From assembly GCA_009103225.1 (NCBI GenBank), contig RHPI01002438.1, positions 633,790 through 687,542 on the forward strand: a DNA stretch of 53,753 nucleotides, given 5' to 3'. The notes beneath the pieces were generated by a model. That model was not told the DNA's origin and ran no database searches. It was given only the letters and a program-made list of their open reading frames with translations. Of this stretch, positions 38,701 through 49,853 are shown piece by piece. How positions within the stretch are numbered: the first letter of the stretch is position 1; each line of letters begins with the position of its first letter. Source of the stretch: Chlorokybus atmophyticus (lineage: Eukaryota; Streptophyta; Chlorokybophyceae; Chlorokybales; Chlorokybaceae). The position numbers and the translations under genes were made by a program.

Positions 38701-40415
38701 CCTCCGTCAATGCAGGTGTCATATGACGCGAGCACGACGATGGGTTGCTGCCCTGCGCCACCGCTGCATGGTCCAAGGGCTTGCGTCATTGTGAAAAGTG
38801 TCAAGTCACGCGAAGTCGAGGCCACGGCGCACATGAGCGGGCCTTACGAGCTCCCCACGCCGCAGCAAGTGGATGCAAACTTGGTTACTGTCACACTGGA
38901 TGAAGCAAACGGCGAGCGCGCTATGATCATACGCGGCCGCGGTGGCGACTGGGGCGTGTGCAAAGCCACATGGGTCGGCAAACAGAGGGGTAAGTGTACA
39001 TGTACACATGCATGCACGTACACGTGTACACACACGCATACGCACACAACCATGCACGATTTGTCGTCCAATTAGAGCAGTTCAACATGTATCACAGAAA
39101 TGGCAGCACGTGAATGTAAGTGCTTGCTCACCAGCATGTGTGTGTGCCAGGTGTTCCGGGCACGAGACACCCGCGACCCGGGGTACCCGGCAAGCCAGGC
39201 ATACCAGGGTCATTCCAACTGCAAGCGTTTCGTCTGCAAAAGGTTTGATTTGGTAGATCCATATTAACGTCGATCTACGGTTGATGGTGCATGCTGCATG
39301 CCTGCATTGTGGTTGAGCATGAACCTTACGGGCACATGTCCAGGCAGGTTCAGAAGCTGAAGTCCTGCTCAAGCCGCAGCACTTTGCCTCAGCAATTGAC
39401 ATTCCCAATTGCATCCGTATCGACTTGGCATTGGGACACTTGAACATTGCAGATTGCGATGCTGGTGTGAGACGAAAGAAGCTTTTGCATACTAGCACAC
39501 AACACCATTTTGCTGGTATATGAATATGCTGTCTATTGCCCATGCAGTTCCCGAGTTGGTTGCATTCGCATTTGGCGTGGGCGTGCTGCGCCTCATCTCA
39601 GCGCGTGTTGCGGTGGCAAAGGAGCTAAACCTGCAGGAAATCGTGAGCAAACCCAATTATCGTGTGTCGGTTCTGCACCCCAGAGAAGTTGTTCTAACTG
39701 CTGACACTCAACCTCCTTGGAGCATGACCCAAGTCTGATGAGGTTGTGTCTTCAGGAGGAGTATCGGCAGAACGTGCGGAAGCAGCAGCCGCATCGCAGG
39801 AAACGTCCCCTGGATACTCGCGACATGGAGAAGAAACAGGTGTGAGCAAGAGCATGTTGCCATTGCGCACATACACACACGCACATGTACCTGCACATAC
39901 CCATGCGCATGCACTAGCACCCGCCCACCCACACACACACACACATCCACTGCACACAGCCATGAAAGCGCAGACACGCCCACACGCACATGAGAGGGAA
40001 CGGAACGTCACCCAGCGTAACCATTATCTGAGTGTGCATCTCCGGTTGTGACAACACTGCGCATCCGCGCATGCGCAATGTACATGTGTGACATACAAGC
40101 TGTGTGTATCAGGTATTTCTTGCTGCCGTGGGTGCGGGAAGGAAACCTGCACCTTATGCGAAAGCAACAGCAATGCCGTACAGCGCCTCCAGTTCCAACT
40201 CCAGTTCATACATGCCGTACATCGTGTTGGCCACCGTCAACGGAGACTACAGTTGTGGTGGTGGTTGCGGCGGAGGTGGATGTGGAGGAGGTGGAGGCGG
40301 ATGCGGTGGAGGTGCATATGGAGGTGGAGGAGGCGGATGTGGAGGTGGTGGAGGTGGAGGGGGATGTGGAGGTGGAGGAGGAGGGGGATGTGGAGGAGGA
40401 GGGGGAAGCTGTTAG
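35781..40415 (+). CDS. GRDP: GRDP copy B, glycine-rich domain protein, 839 aa
   Basis: Fifteen exons (starts 35781, 35916, 36103, 36483, 37066, 37419, 37656, 38185, 38387, 38716, 39151, 39344, 39548, 39756, 40113) join in phase to 839 residues. Residues 1-300 match the DUF1399/GRDP region, with the repeated signature of aromatic and His residues (DVQWVWQCHMLSP; DIDLVWHAHMLHP) and RYRQFCYLH. Residues 300-600 are a beta-rich, C2-like region (AAVSAIAVTVEKPAFQW; FVINTLLHTGLH). Exon 11 (609-639) is collagen-like (GVPGKPGIPG). Exon 15 ends in a polyglycine tail from Cys787, interrupted by single Cys residues, and stops at SC. Plant GRDPs are linked to growth and osmotic-stress responses; the molecular activity is unclear. 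Start: the ATG at 35781, conserved in all three copies and preceded by GGCCA repeats. No TM segment. Confidence 0.92.
36340..36393 (+). repeat. Tandem 18-bp repeat in copy B intron 3
   Basis: Three copies of GCAGCAGTGACTGCTGTT within the intron between exons 3 and 4. The equivalent introns of A and C are also rich in CAG/CAA triplets but lack this array. Confidence 0.7.
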
Positions 40416-41258
40416 AAGTTGGCAATCGTTCGGCTTCATTCAATGCATGCAGGTGCAGCTCGGTGCAGGCAGCGCAAAATCTTCTTGCACCCATTATTAC
40501 ATAAGCACGTACTTGCTGATGACTCGACATGTTGTACATACTGGACATATTGCATAGTAGCTGTCTTCTAGTACCTCAGGGTTTGGAATGAGTAGCAGCC
40601 ATGGCACCATATTGCTGCAAAGCTTGTAATATCCTTCCCAACAGTAGTTTATGTGTATTAACTGTTTATTTCTTGTAGTTGGTCTTGCATGCTTTGGTCT
40701 GCTACATAATATGTTCACTTTGAGCTATACTTGTGTCGCTGCACGAGTGTGTGCAGGTCGAATTTGCTGGGTAGGTGACCTGCCGTATGCGGCGTCTTGT
40801 CCGAGGTTGTGGCACGCCACAGCTTAGTTGCAGCACTGTATGATATTGTACTAGCATTGGCTTGGTGCATGCGATATGGCAAACATCCCACTTACAAGCA
40901 AAACGTCAACCACTATTGTTTTGCATATACATTGTTTGTACATGTGTGACGCTGTCAAGGCCAACTGACTGTGCCCGTGTAGGCAGGTGAATACGACATT
41001 GTACCACATGCATGCTGGTGGGAACTAACGGGGTAGGGGGTAGGGCATTATGCAAGCTTAGCAATAGCCCGGTACCACCGGTGGTATGAATATAGGCGTG
41101 TTTGTGCATGTGTTGAGTGCTGAGTGTGGTGCATGACATTGCATGTGAGGTAACTTTGCATGCAAGCCATGGAGCATACTTACTTATACACGTACTTGGT
41201 TGCTAATAGTAAGTTAGCATGTAGCCCGGTCACCGGGCTATATGCTTATTTACACATG

Positions 41259-41285
41259 CAACACCACCGGGCCCCGGTGGTGTTG
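41259..41285. repeat. GC-rich palindrome
   Basis: 12-bp arms CAACACCACCGG and CCGGTGGTGTTG with a 3-nt spacer. Two smaller CCGG-centred palindromes lie within 190 bp upstream. Confidence 0.7.
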
Positions 41286-42531
41286 TATGTGAGAGTGTGT
41301 TGATGATGATGTATTGACTGCATGTATGTGACGAATGCCGTGTGCCTTGCATGCATGAAATCCGCGTTGCATCTTTTGTACATATACACATACCGTAGTG
41401 TTACAAAATCTTCGTAAAACAATATCTCCGAGAGCACTTCTCCTCATTTTGGCAGCCAACTTTAGGCAGTCCAAAGTCTGTAAAGTGGAATGCATCGTTT
41501 GGCGGGGTTCTCTTGGAAGAACAATAAATACAGTATGTTATTAAGGCCGTTAACAAAGATTTCGGAGCACTACGGTACACACATACAGCTCAAGCTTGAT
41601 GTAGATCTATGTAAACATTTACGTAAACACTGGTACGTATGCTTGGCTAGCATGTTCATCATACTGGGTCGCTCAGCTTCAATTCGCTATTTATGTGCAT
41701 CTGTATCATCCATTCCATGCTTGCGTTCTTAAGATATTGCATATGCATACCTGTTTGTATCCAATCTTTACTTCTATAAGGTAAGTTACATTGCCTTGCA
41801 ATTGCAGAGGGCCTCCACAATTGTACACCGATAACAACACAACATTTGCGACGCCAAAAAAACGTATGTTATCTGCTAATGGTACATGTCTCTTTAAGAA
41901 AATCATGTAATATTAGCAAGTACCGTTTAAAAAATTTGCATTGCGATAGATATGCATGGGTTTCATTGGCAGCTGCCAAGTGTAGTGCTACCAGCCGCAG
42001 TACCACCTGCAATGCTACCATCACATAAAAGACGCCACAATATAAGCAATGACAACCATTGCACAACGATCGCATTATCCCACGCAATGCCACATCTCCT
42101 CCGTCATGAGGGTCACCAACGCATGTGGAGGTCCTCCACAAGGCATCGCATCCACCGCTTTCCCGCCTTGGTAGAGCATTGCCCATGTCTGCGCTCGCTG
42201 CAGCTCCAACCGCGACATATAATAGTCACTCTTGGTCCGAACCAAGATCTTGAAGATGATGTAACATGAATTGGTACAATCGGCTCCTGTTGTATCGACA
42301 ATGATTTACCACAGCCGATTTGCCTCATGATGTTTCTTTTAAAACTACATCCTGCGGCCTCAAGAGAAACAACATGAGAAGCATGCAGCATGGTTGAAAC
42401 AGCAAATGCCACCATGTAAAAGATCAAAGCATCGCACAATAGATACTATCATGAAATGATGGCAATATGCAGTTCTTTATAGCAATATAACATCCTCATG
42501 TCATGAGGGCATTCGGTGGCACACATGACAC

Positions 42532-42562
42532 AAGCTTGACTTGTCCTGACCAAGTCAAGCTT
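42532..42562. repeat. Inverted repeat, 12-bp arms
   Basis: AAGCTTGACTTG, seven-nucleotide spacer, CAAGTCAAGCTT. It is perfect and has no nearby gene. Confidence 0.7.
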
Positions 42563-42990
42563 AGCAGTTGTGCACGTGCGGCCCTGTTACAAATGGTTTG
42601 CCAGCATGTCCTTGCTGATTTTATGACAGAAATCCTGGTTTTTCTTGCAACAATGCTGTACGCCATGTCAAATGCCACGAAGGTAATGTTGGTACACCAA
42701 CCTCACAAGCCATGCAAACAACCTGACTTGTGCTACAACTTGGACGAGACATTGCATATGGCGGGTCTACTAACCAGCAGATATAACCTGCACGTGCCCA
42801 TGCGAGCGATGCATACAAACAGCCTCTTCATTGTGCACATAGCAAACTGGAGCCTCTGAGCATGCGGTACAACATGCACGAGTTAAACAAATCGTGCACA
42901 CGACCTATTACTGTGAAAAATATGGCAAGCCTTGCGGCAACGTTGTGCCACAGTTGCTACTTATTCAAAGCCATGAGGTACTAGACGACA

Positions 42991-43028
<38 letters not shown>

Positions 43029-43183
43029 GCAATACATGCAGTATGTACAACAGTGTCTACTATGTACAGTGTCCGATCATCAGCAAGCTCGTGCTAGCAT
43101 AGTGACGGATACAAGCAGAACGTGCGCCTGCAATGAGCTGCACCTGCGAGACGCATTCAATGAAGCCAAAATGTTTCCGACTT

Positions 43184-46100
43184 CTAACAGCTTCCCCCTC
43201 CTCCTCCTCCTCCTCCTCCTCCACATCCCCCTCCTCCTCCTCCACCGCCTCCACATCCACCTCCACCTCCGCCACCTCCACATCCACCTCCTCCATATCC
43301 CCCTCCTCCACATCCCCCTCCGCCTCCTCCGCAACCACCACCTCCACCTCCACCTCCACCTCCTCCACAGCCACCACCTCCCCCTCCGCCGCAACCGCCG
43401 CCACTCCCACAGTCTCCGTTGTTGGTGGTCAACACGACGTATGGCACATATGTATTGGAGTTGGAACTGGAGGTGCTGCATGGCATTGCTGTTGCATTTG
43501 CATAAGGTGGAGGTTTTTTTCCCGCACCCGCAGCAGCAAGAAACACCTGACGCATACAGCGTGTATGTCACACTGCACGTTGTGCGAATGTGCAGTACTG
43601 TTGTTCAAAACCGGATGCACACCAGAAGACGACTATGTTGAAAGACGTGTTTTTCCATTCCACGCGAGTGCGTTTGTGCATGTGCACGAAAGCTAAATTT
43701 TGTGGGTCACACCTGGTTCTTCTCCATGACGCTGGCTTGGGGCTGCTGTCTGCTATGCACGTGCTGTTGACCGCTGCGCAGTTGTGTCCGCGCGTTGTCA
43801 CGCCATACCTCCTGAAGACACAACCCTATCAAAATTGATCATGTCTCAAGGGAGATGAGTGTTAGCGGTTGACAACATCGTTACGGTGCAAAACTGACAA
43901 CTGATGTTGGGTTTACTTACGATTTCCTCATCAGTCAGCTCCTTTGCCACCGCAACACGCGCTGAGATGAGGCGCAGCACGCCGGTTGCGAACGCGAAGG
44001 CCACCAGCTCCGGAACTGCATCACAACACAAGAAACACAAAACAGTCCTCAACACCCGCATGTTGACTCAACCCCACAGTATGCGGAAAGGGCGTGTTGT
44101 GTCCTATTGCAAAAGAGAGGTGCCTTCTCTCACCAGCATTGGAGTCTGCAATTTGCAAGTGGCCCAATGCCAGGTCCAAACGAGTGACATTTGGAATGTC
44201 TATCGCTGAGGCGTTGTGCTGCAGGTTGCACAGCACTTTAGCTTCTGAACCTGCCTGTGGACATGTGCTAGCAATAAGGTCGTGCTTGTTCACAACGCAG
44301 GTATGCAGCATCCGCAGACCAATCTTGTTGTCAGGTTTCACTGCACCGAACCTTGTGCAGACGAAACGCCAGCAGTTGAAATGACCCTGGGATGCCTGGG
44401 ATGCCTGGCTTGCCCATTACCCCGGGTATTCGCGGGCACTTCTCACCCGGAACACCTGCAGCACACGCCGGTGAGTGACAAACACACGTACACAATCGAA
44501 ATAGAGATGCTGTCCCTGCACTGCTTGTTGGACTCCGCTCTAGTTGGCAAACAGTAAGTGCGCACGTTCGTGTACACGTGTATGCGTAGTACAAGTGTAC
44601 ATGCATGTGTACATGTGTACTTACTCTTCTGTTTGTCGACCCAAGTGCCTTTGCACACGCCCCAGTCACCACCGCGACCGCGTATAATCATTGCGCGCTC
44701 GCCATTTGCTTCATCCAGTGTGACAGTGACCAATCTAGCATCTACTTGCTGCGGCGTGGGGAGCTCGTACGGCCCGCTCATGTGCGCTGTGGCCTCAACC
44801 TCGCGCGACTTTGCATCTCTCACAATCACGCAAGCCCTTGGAGCATGCAGCGGTGGCGCGGGACAACACCCTGATGTTGTGCTCGCGTCGTATGACACCT
44901 GCAGTAAAAGAGTTTGTATGCGCATCTCTGTCTCTGTGGTTGTCCATTTGTGCGCGCCTACAAGCGCCACGCTTTGTGCATGCGCGCTTGTGCGTATGCA
45001 TGCTGTGTCAGCTGTACACAGCTTGTGCACAACAACAATGAATGCGACAACTGCTGGGGTGTTACCTGCACAGTGAAGAGCACCTTGCCATGAAAGTCAC
45101 ACACAATGTGTGTGGCTGCATGGCCGCTCGTAGGTGTTGCGAGTGCGAGCTGCCCGCACGGCATGCTCACCATTTGAGAGCTGTCCTGCTTCACCTGCCA
45201 TGCACATGTTGGATGGCACAACTTTGCCATCTGTACAGTACGGAGACTGTATGTTGTAGTGTATTGTTCTTGGAGGGGTGAGCGTACCGCAAAGATGTCT
45301 TGAAGATTGCAGGGCGCGAACTCCCCAGTCAACACTTTTAACAGCAAGCCGCAGGGTGTGCCCTGAAGGTTTCCAACAGCACTGTCTGCGCACAACACAA
45401 CACACGTGGTGCAGCATTCAACGATTATATCAATTGCTGCACCGGACAACGATAACAACAATCTGTACTGTATAGTGAGAGTAGTAAGACACCTGCAGTT
45501 GCAAGTGCTGTCTTATCTCCCATTGATGGAGCAACCGTCACGCGATACTCGCCAGCGCTCGTACTCACAGGCATCCGGCATGGCCACGCAGCCGCACCAC
45601 TCAGCAAGTCACGCACGGACAGCGATTGGAGCTTTACGTGCGTCCCAAAGCTCACATGCATTGCGTCATGTACACCCGTGTCCAAGAGCACGTTGACCTC
45701 GAACCTCCACTTGACGGTTTTGCCCCACATCCTCCGGCCGACGCGCTCGACGATGCCCATGTTCTTAACCCAAGCGGGGAAAGCGGGTGTGAGCATGTTG
45801 TGGTTGCGTGCATGGTTGCGTGGGTCAAATGTGTGCTTTGCGCAAGGGATTGCCAGACGGCATTTCAAGCCGGTCCATCGGAATGCAGGCTTCTTCACAA
45901 TGACAGTGATTGCAGAGACGGCTGCGGCGAGGTCTGCAGTAGGAAGCATGAGCATGTATGTGAGCCGCTGCTGACATTGGGACACATACATGCTCATACG
46001 CGTGCGGGAGCACGCGCATGTGTGCTCCCGCACGCGCATCCCGCACCCGCAACCAACCAACCTTGAGTGTATTGTGTTCTGGTGCCATTGCTGCCGATTG

Positions 46101-47794
46101 TTGTGGCAGGGTTGCCCCGCAGCATGCTCCCGTTTGCTTCGTACACGTCCGTAAACCATTCGGCCCACAGCGTACGCGCAGCCTATTTGTGAACACAGAC
46201 AGGGTTTGCACCTGATATACGCACAACTTATACTCAATAGTGTGCAAGCTCAGGAGAGGATTGAGAAGAGTGCTTACTGTGGCGGCATGGCTGAGTTGGG
46301 ACCCAGGAGTTCTGTCATTGAGGGTGTCATCATGCTTGAACACCTTGCCGGCCCACTTTGTGGTCTCGAGGGTGTACAGTATTGGGTGCATCATGTGCGC
46401 GTGCCACACCAAATCAATGTCAAACGACGGTGCCATACACACATCCGGACTCATCTCGTGCAAGTAGCAGAATTGCCGGTACCGCTTCACTGCCGCGGGC
46501 AAGAACACTTGCGTGTCCGCATAATGCGGAAGTGCCACCTGCAGAAGCACAAGGCGTACCATACCATCTAGGTTCAGCACGCTTTCATCAGCGTGCGAGT
46601 TGCAACAGGAAGAGAACCACATGCACGCAGATTCCTGTATGCTTTGTGTGATTGTCGGCACTTGTTGTGTGTGACACATGCGTACATACTTGGACACGCG
46701 CGCACGCATGCAAACTTGCACACACACGCACATGCAAGCACCTGATAGATGAACACAGCTTGGCGCAATGCCGCCGCCTTTATGTCATACTTGAACTGCG
46801 ACACAAATTCTGCCGCAATACCGCTGGCAATTGGCCCATCAAGCTGCAGCTCAAAGGGCACGCCGGGGTACCGTTCTTCCCACGCAGCGCGTGCATGCTG
46901 CTGCGCATGCAGTCGGTCCTGCATGTCGAGCAGCGTGTGGTCCAGCACTCTGCCGAACACATGCTGCATATCGGAGGCGTAGATTGTTGGCGACAGCATG
47001 TGGCATTGCCACACCCATTGCACGTCCACGGGAGGAGCAATGGTTGTGGGCTGTATGGAGCCGCCTGCAGAGCAATTGCTGCGGGGTCACCCAACGAGAA
47101 TCTGTTGTTGTCTACACCATACACAACAACAACACCAAAACCAACAGCTATCACTGCGGCAGCAGCAGTACCAACCGCACCTGCAAAGTCTACAACTACA
47201 ACAAGCAACTGCGACTTCACGAAGAACAACATCAACAGCAGCAGCAGCAGCAGCAACACTAGGAACAACAGCAATATCAGCAGCACCAGAAGCAGCAACA
47301 GACAGTGCAACTATCAGCAGTACTGCTGCTGCCAACAGCAGTGCTGCTGGGTAGTGAGCCAGGCTGCAACTCACTTGCTAATAGAGGCAGCCAGTAGGTT
47401 TCATAGCGTTGCAAAGCCGCAGTCAGCTCGGGTCCATCTCCCAACAGACTCGGCAGGGTCAATGCAACCTGAAAGCAAGCGGCACGTGTGAACGGCAACA
47501 AGCATTGAGTGTTGCCACTTGAGCAAGAGATCAAATGTGGCGCAGGGCTATGTTGCAGGCTTGCAAACAGCAGCAGCAGCACAAAGAACTCACTTCAAGC
47601 AGCTGGTGTCTGAGCCTGGCTGCTGCGGCGGTCAAGTCCAGAGAAGACTGCACACATGCCCAGTGCAAGTAAGCTGTAGCAAAGCGTAATTCCCATCATA
47701 CAGAGAGCGGCATGCAATGCTGTGCGGTGTGCAGGCACAACGTACTTACCTGTATGATGTCGTCAAACCTGGAGTCTGGCTGACGGAGGGGCAT
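43184..47794 (-). CDS. GRDP: GRDP copy C, glycine-rich domain protein, 873 aa
   Basis: Fifteen exons on the minus strand (5' ends 47794, 47647, 47468, 47064, 46538, 46182, 45933, 45385, 45194, 44898, 44455, 44254, 44015, 43811, 43546) join in phase to 873 residues. Most exons match B in length; exon 7 is 12 nt longer, exon 11 12 nt longer, exon 14 15 nt longer and exon 15 60 nt longer. Architecture is as in B: DUF1399-type motifs (DVQWVWQCHMLSP, DIDLVWHAHMMHP), a C2-like middle, the collagen-like exon 11 (MGKPGIPGIPG), and a C-terminal polyglycine tail (exon 15, 754-873) with Cys at irregular intervals, ending SC. The tail is longer than in B, so repeat number has changed since duplication. 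The start ATG at 47794 is preceded by the GGCCA array. Exon phases and splice sites support an active gene. Confidence 0.92.
47070..47350. repeat. CAA/CAG triplet-rich intron 3 of GRDP copy C
   Basis: An imperfect (CAA/CAG)n region within the intron between exons 4 and 3. It generates misleading poly-Gln, poly-Ser and poly-Leu ORFs in different frames. Confidence 0.7.
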
Positions 47795-48400
47795 TGTCCG
47801 GCCTGGCCTGGCCTGATCTGGACCCAATCGCTTCGGCTGCCAGGCTACAGCTGGCAAAACGCTGTGGTACAGTGCAGCAAGCAGTGACTCCAGCAAGTCC
47901 ATCTGCCGGCGAGCGTTTTCACACACATGCAGAGCATGAGGACTGCTTGCCTTTGCTTATTGGGGCGTATTGCATGAAAACAGAGGCTCGCCGCCCAGAC
48001 ATATTGCTCAGCCGTGGGGACTGGCTTGCGAATACCGTACTGCCATGCAGCTTTCGTCCGTTTGGTGTATTGCTTAAACGTTGACAAACGTGGAATGTTG
48101 AACAGCGTTTGAACTGGTACAGTCTACCCGCCGTGGTTCAAAGAGAATAACCCCGCTTATAGCATAGAACGTGACATGATGATCATTGACATTATCAACG
48201 TGTCAGAGGCAAGTACAGTATTTGAAATACAGCACCGAAGAAATAATGACTACAGTCTGCCCTCGATCTAAGCACATCGTTAGTTACCGACCATTCTGTG
48301 CTTACAGCAAGGTGTGACACCTTCGAAGCAAGCACATTGTGACTACTGCAAGCTTACCTCGTTTTAAGCACCTTGTGCTCAGATCGAGGAAATTTGCTAT
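47795..48400. promoter_or_regulatory. 5' flank of GRDP copy C
   Basis: A GGCCA array is adjacent to the ATG, followed by a block shared with the 5' flanks of A and B (through about 47900). Beyond that it is unique sequence with no gene recognised. Confidence 0.5.
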
Positions 48401-48404
48401 GTGA

Positions 48405-48405
48405 A

Positions 48406-48469
<64 letters not shown>

Positions 48470-48524
48470 CATATATATGTATATACATATACATATACAT
48501 ATATATACATACATATACATATAC

Positions 48525-48572
<48 letters not shown>
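48405..48572. repeat. (TG)n then (TA/TACA)n microsatellite
   Basis: About 60 nt of TG repeat followed by about 100 nt of TA and ATACAT repeat. The ORFs over it are low-complexity artefacts. Confidence 0.95.
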
Positions 48573-48573
<1 letters not shown>

Positions 48574-49853
48574 TTACATGCACGTATACTTTTATGTATA
48601 TATAAGCTTATGTATGTAATCATATATGTTTATAAATGTACATGCACGTATACATGTTAAAATCATATATATAGGATCTAAAGGGAATGCACATGTATAA
48701 AATGTACATGAAGTATGGTAAAACAATGCACCCTATTTATCTGCGGCAATCAAAACACATGCTCAAAGTAAATTCAAATACATCTGGAGGTATAGCCGCA
48801 GCTTACACTGAATGTATTTATTTAAATGCGTATATGTGTATGTATGTATGAGTATGTATGTGTGTGCACACGCATGGTCGTGCACATAACTTACATATGT
48901 GCATGTAGAAGTGTGTGTATACGGCAATATACGTATAAACAATGCATTTTCACTTTGTTACCCTCTTTACAATCATAAAAGGCAATCATGAAGGGTGCTT
49001 GCAGTGAGTGTGATAGTGCTTGGATATGGGCATAACTTGTCTGCTGCACGTTGGTTCCCTAAACAAATGTGCTTACCACAAGTGTGACTGCAAGGAGGTT
49101 GGGCTGTAAAGTGGAAGCATATATGTGTCAACCTCTGAGTTCAGTGTAGCTTGGTTTGAACTCACAATTGTTACAACAGAGATGGTACATAAAGAAATGA
49201 AACTGTTGAAGTGCTGTCTCGTATAGTTAGCTCGTATATGGTAGGTTACCTGATGCTACCAACTGTATATATGTTGTCCACCAACCTCACATTGATGGGT
49301 GCACATTTCGACCAATACAAACTACATATTGCTGTAGATAATTGTGCAATGCCTGGTCGGTGCTGATACAGCAGTGCTGAGATAGCACTGCTGCGTCCTC
49401 TTGCATACCAGGAGGGGCCTCTTACATCTCCCCTATATGCGGGACGACGTGCACTATTACTTGCATGCTGAGTAGAGTTCATTTGGTCCTTTTCAACCTG
49501 CCACCGGCTTGTGCTTGGGTCAATGAGTCATGTGTGGGCTGCTGCGGTTGCCCTAAGCACAGCCTCCGCTTTGAAGCCACATGCAGCACGCTGAGACTCT
49601 GTTCAATACGCATGCATGGCAGAGTGGAGGATGTGGCATAGCACGCATACATTGGAACTGCAGCATTCATGCGAATCAATCTCGCGGCGAGGTTGATTTG
49701 CATGCACAAAAGTAGCATATATATATCTCGATCGGTAACCATATATCTTCCACATGCAACTCAGTATCTACCTTCAGCTGACATTTGTGCCAATGCCAAG
49801 AGGGACTGGAAGTCAACTGACCCCCTGCAACTGGCTACGTGTGTGCGTGCGTC
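48573..49853. other. Intergenic, nothing recognised
   Basis: AT-richer sequence with TATG/TGTA repeats near 48830-48870, running to the 3' end of the aldolase gene. No coding or RNA feature is supported. Confidence 0.5.

Larger units (their letters stand above)
40416..43183. other. Intergenic, tail-to-tail 3' flanks of GRDP B and C
   Basis: The first ~200 bp after B and the last ~250 bp before C are homologous to each other in inverted orientation, and to the 3' flank of A. Between them I see no convincing gene. Several palindromes are present (41072-41085, 41222-41240, 41259-41285, 42532-42562) and a (CTA)n tract at 42990-43025. Confidence 0.6.

Noticed and set aside
40206-40548. ORFs antisense to the GRDP B Gly tail (Ser/Thr- and Leu/His-rich)
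   Set aside because: Shadow frames of a GGN repeat. The sense strand has splice-consistent exons.
43060-43696. Arg-, Val/Glu- and Ser/Thr-rich ORFs over the GRDP C Gly tail
   Set aside because: Alternative-frame products of the same triplet repeat, with no splice or domain support.
48302-48660. Overlapping ORFs over the TG/TA microsatellite (Ile-Tyr and Val-Cys repeats)
   Set aside because: Microsatellite artefact present in all frames.
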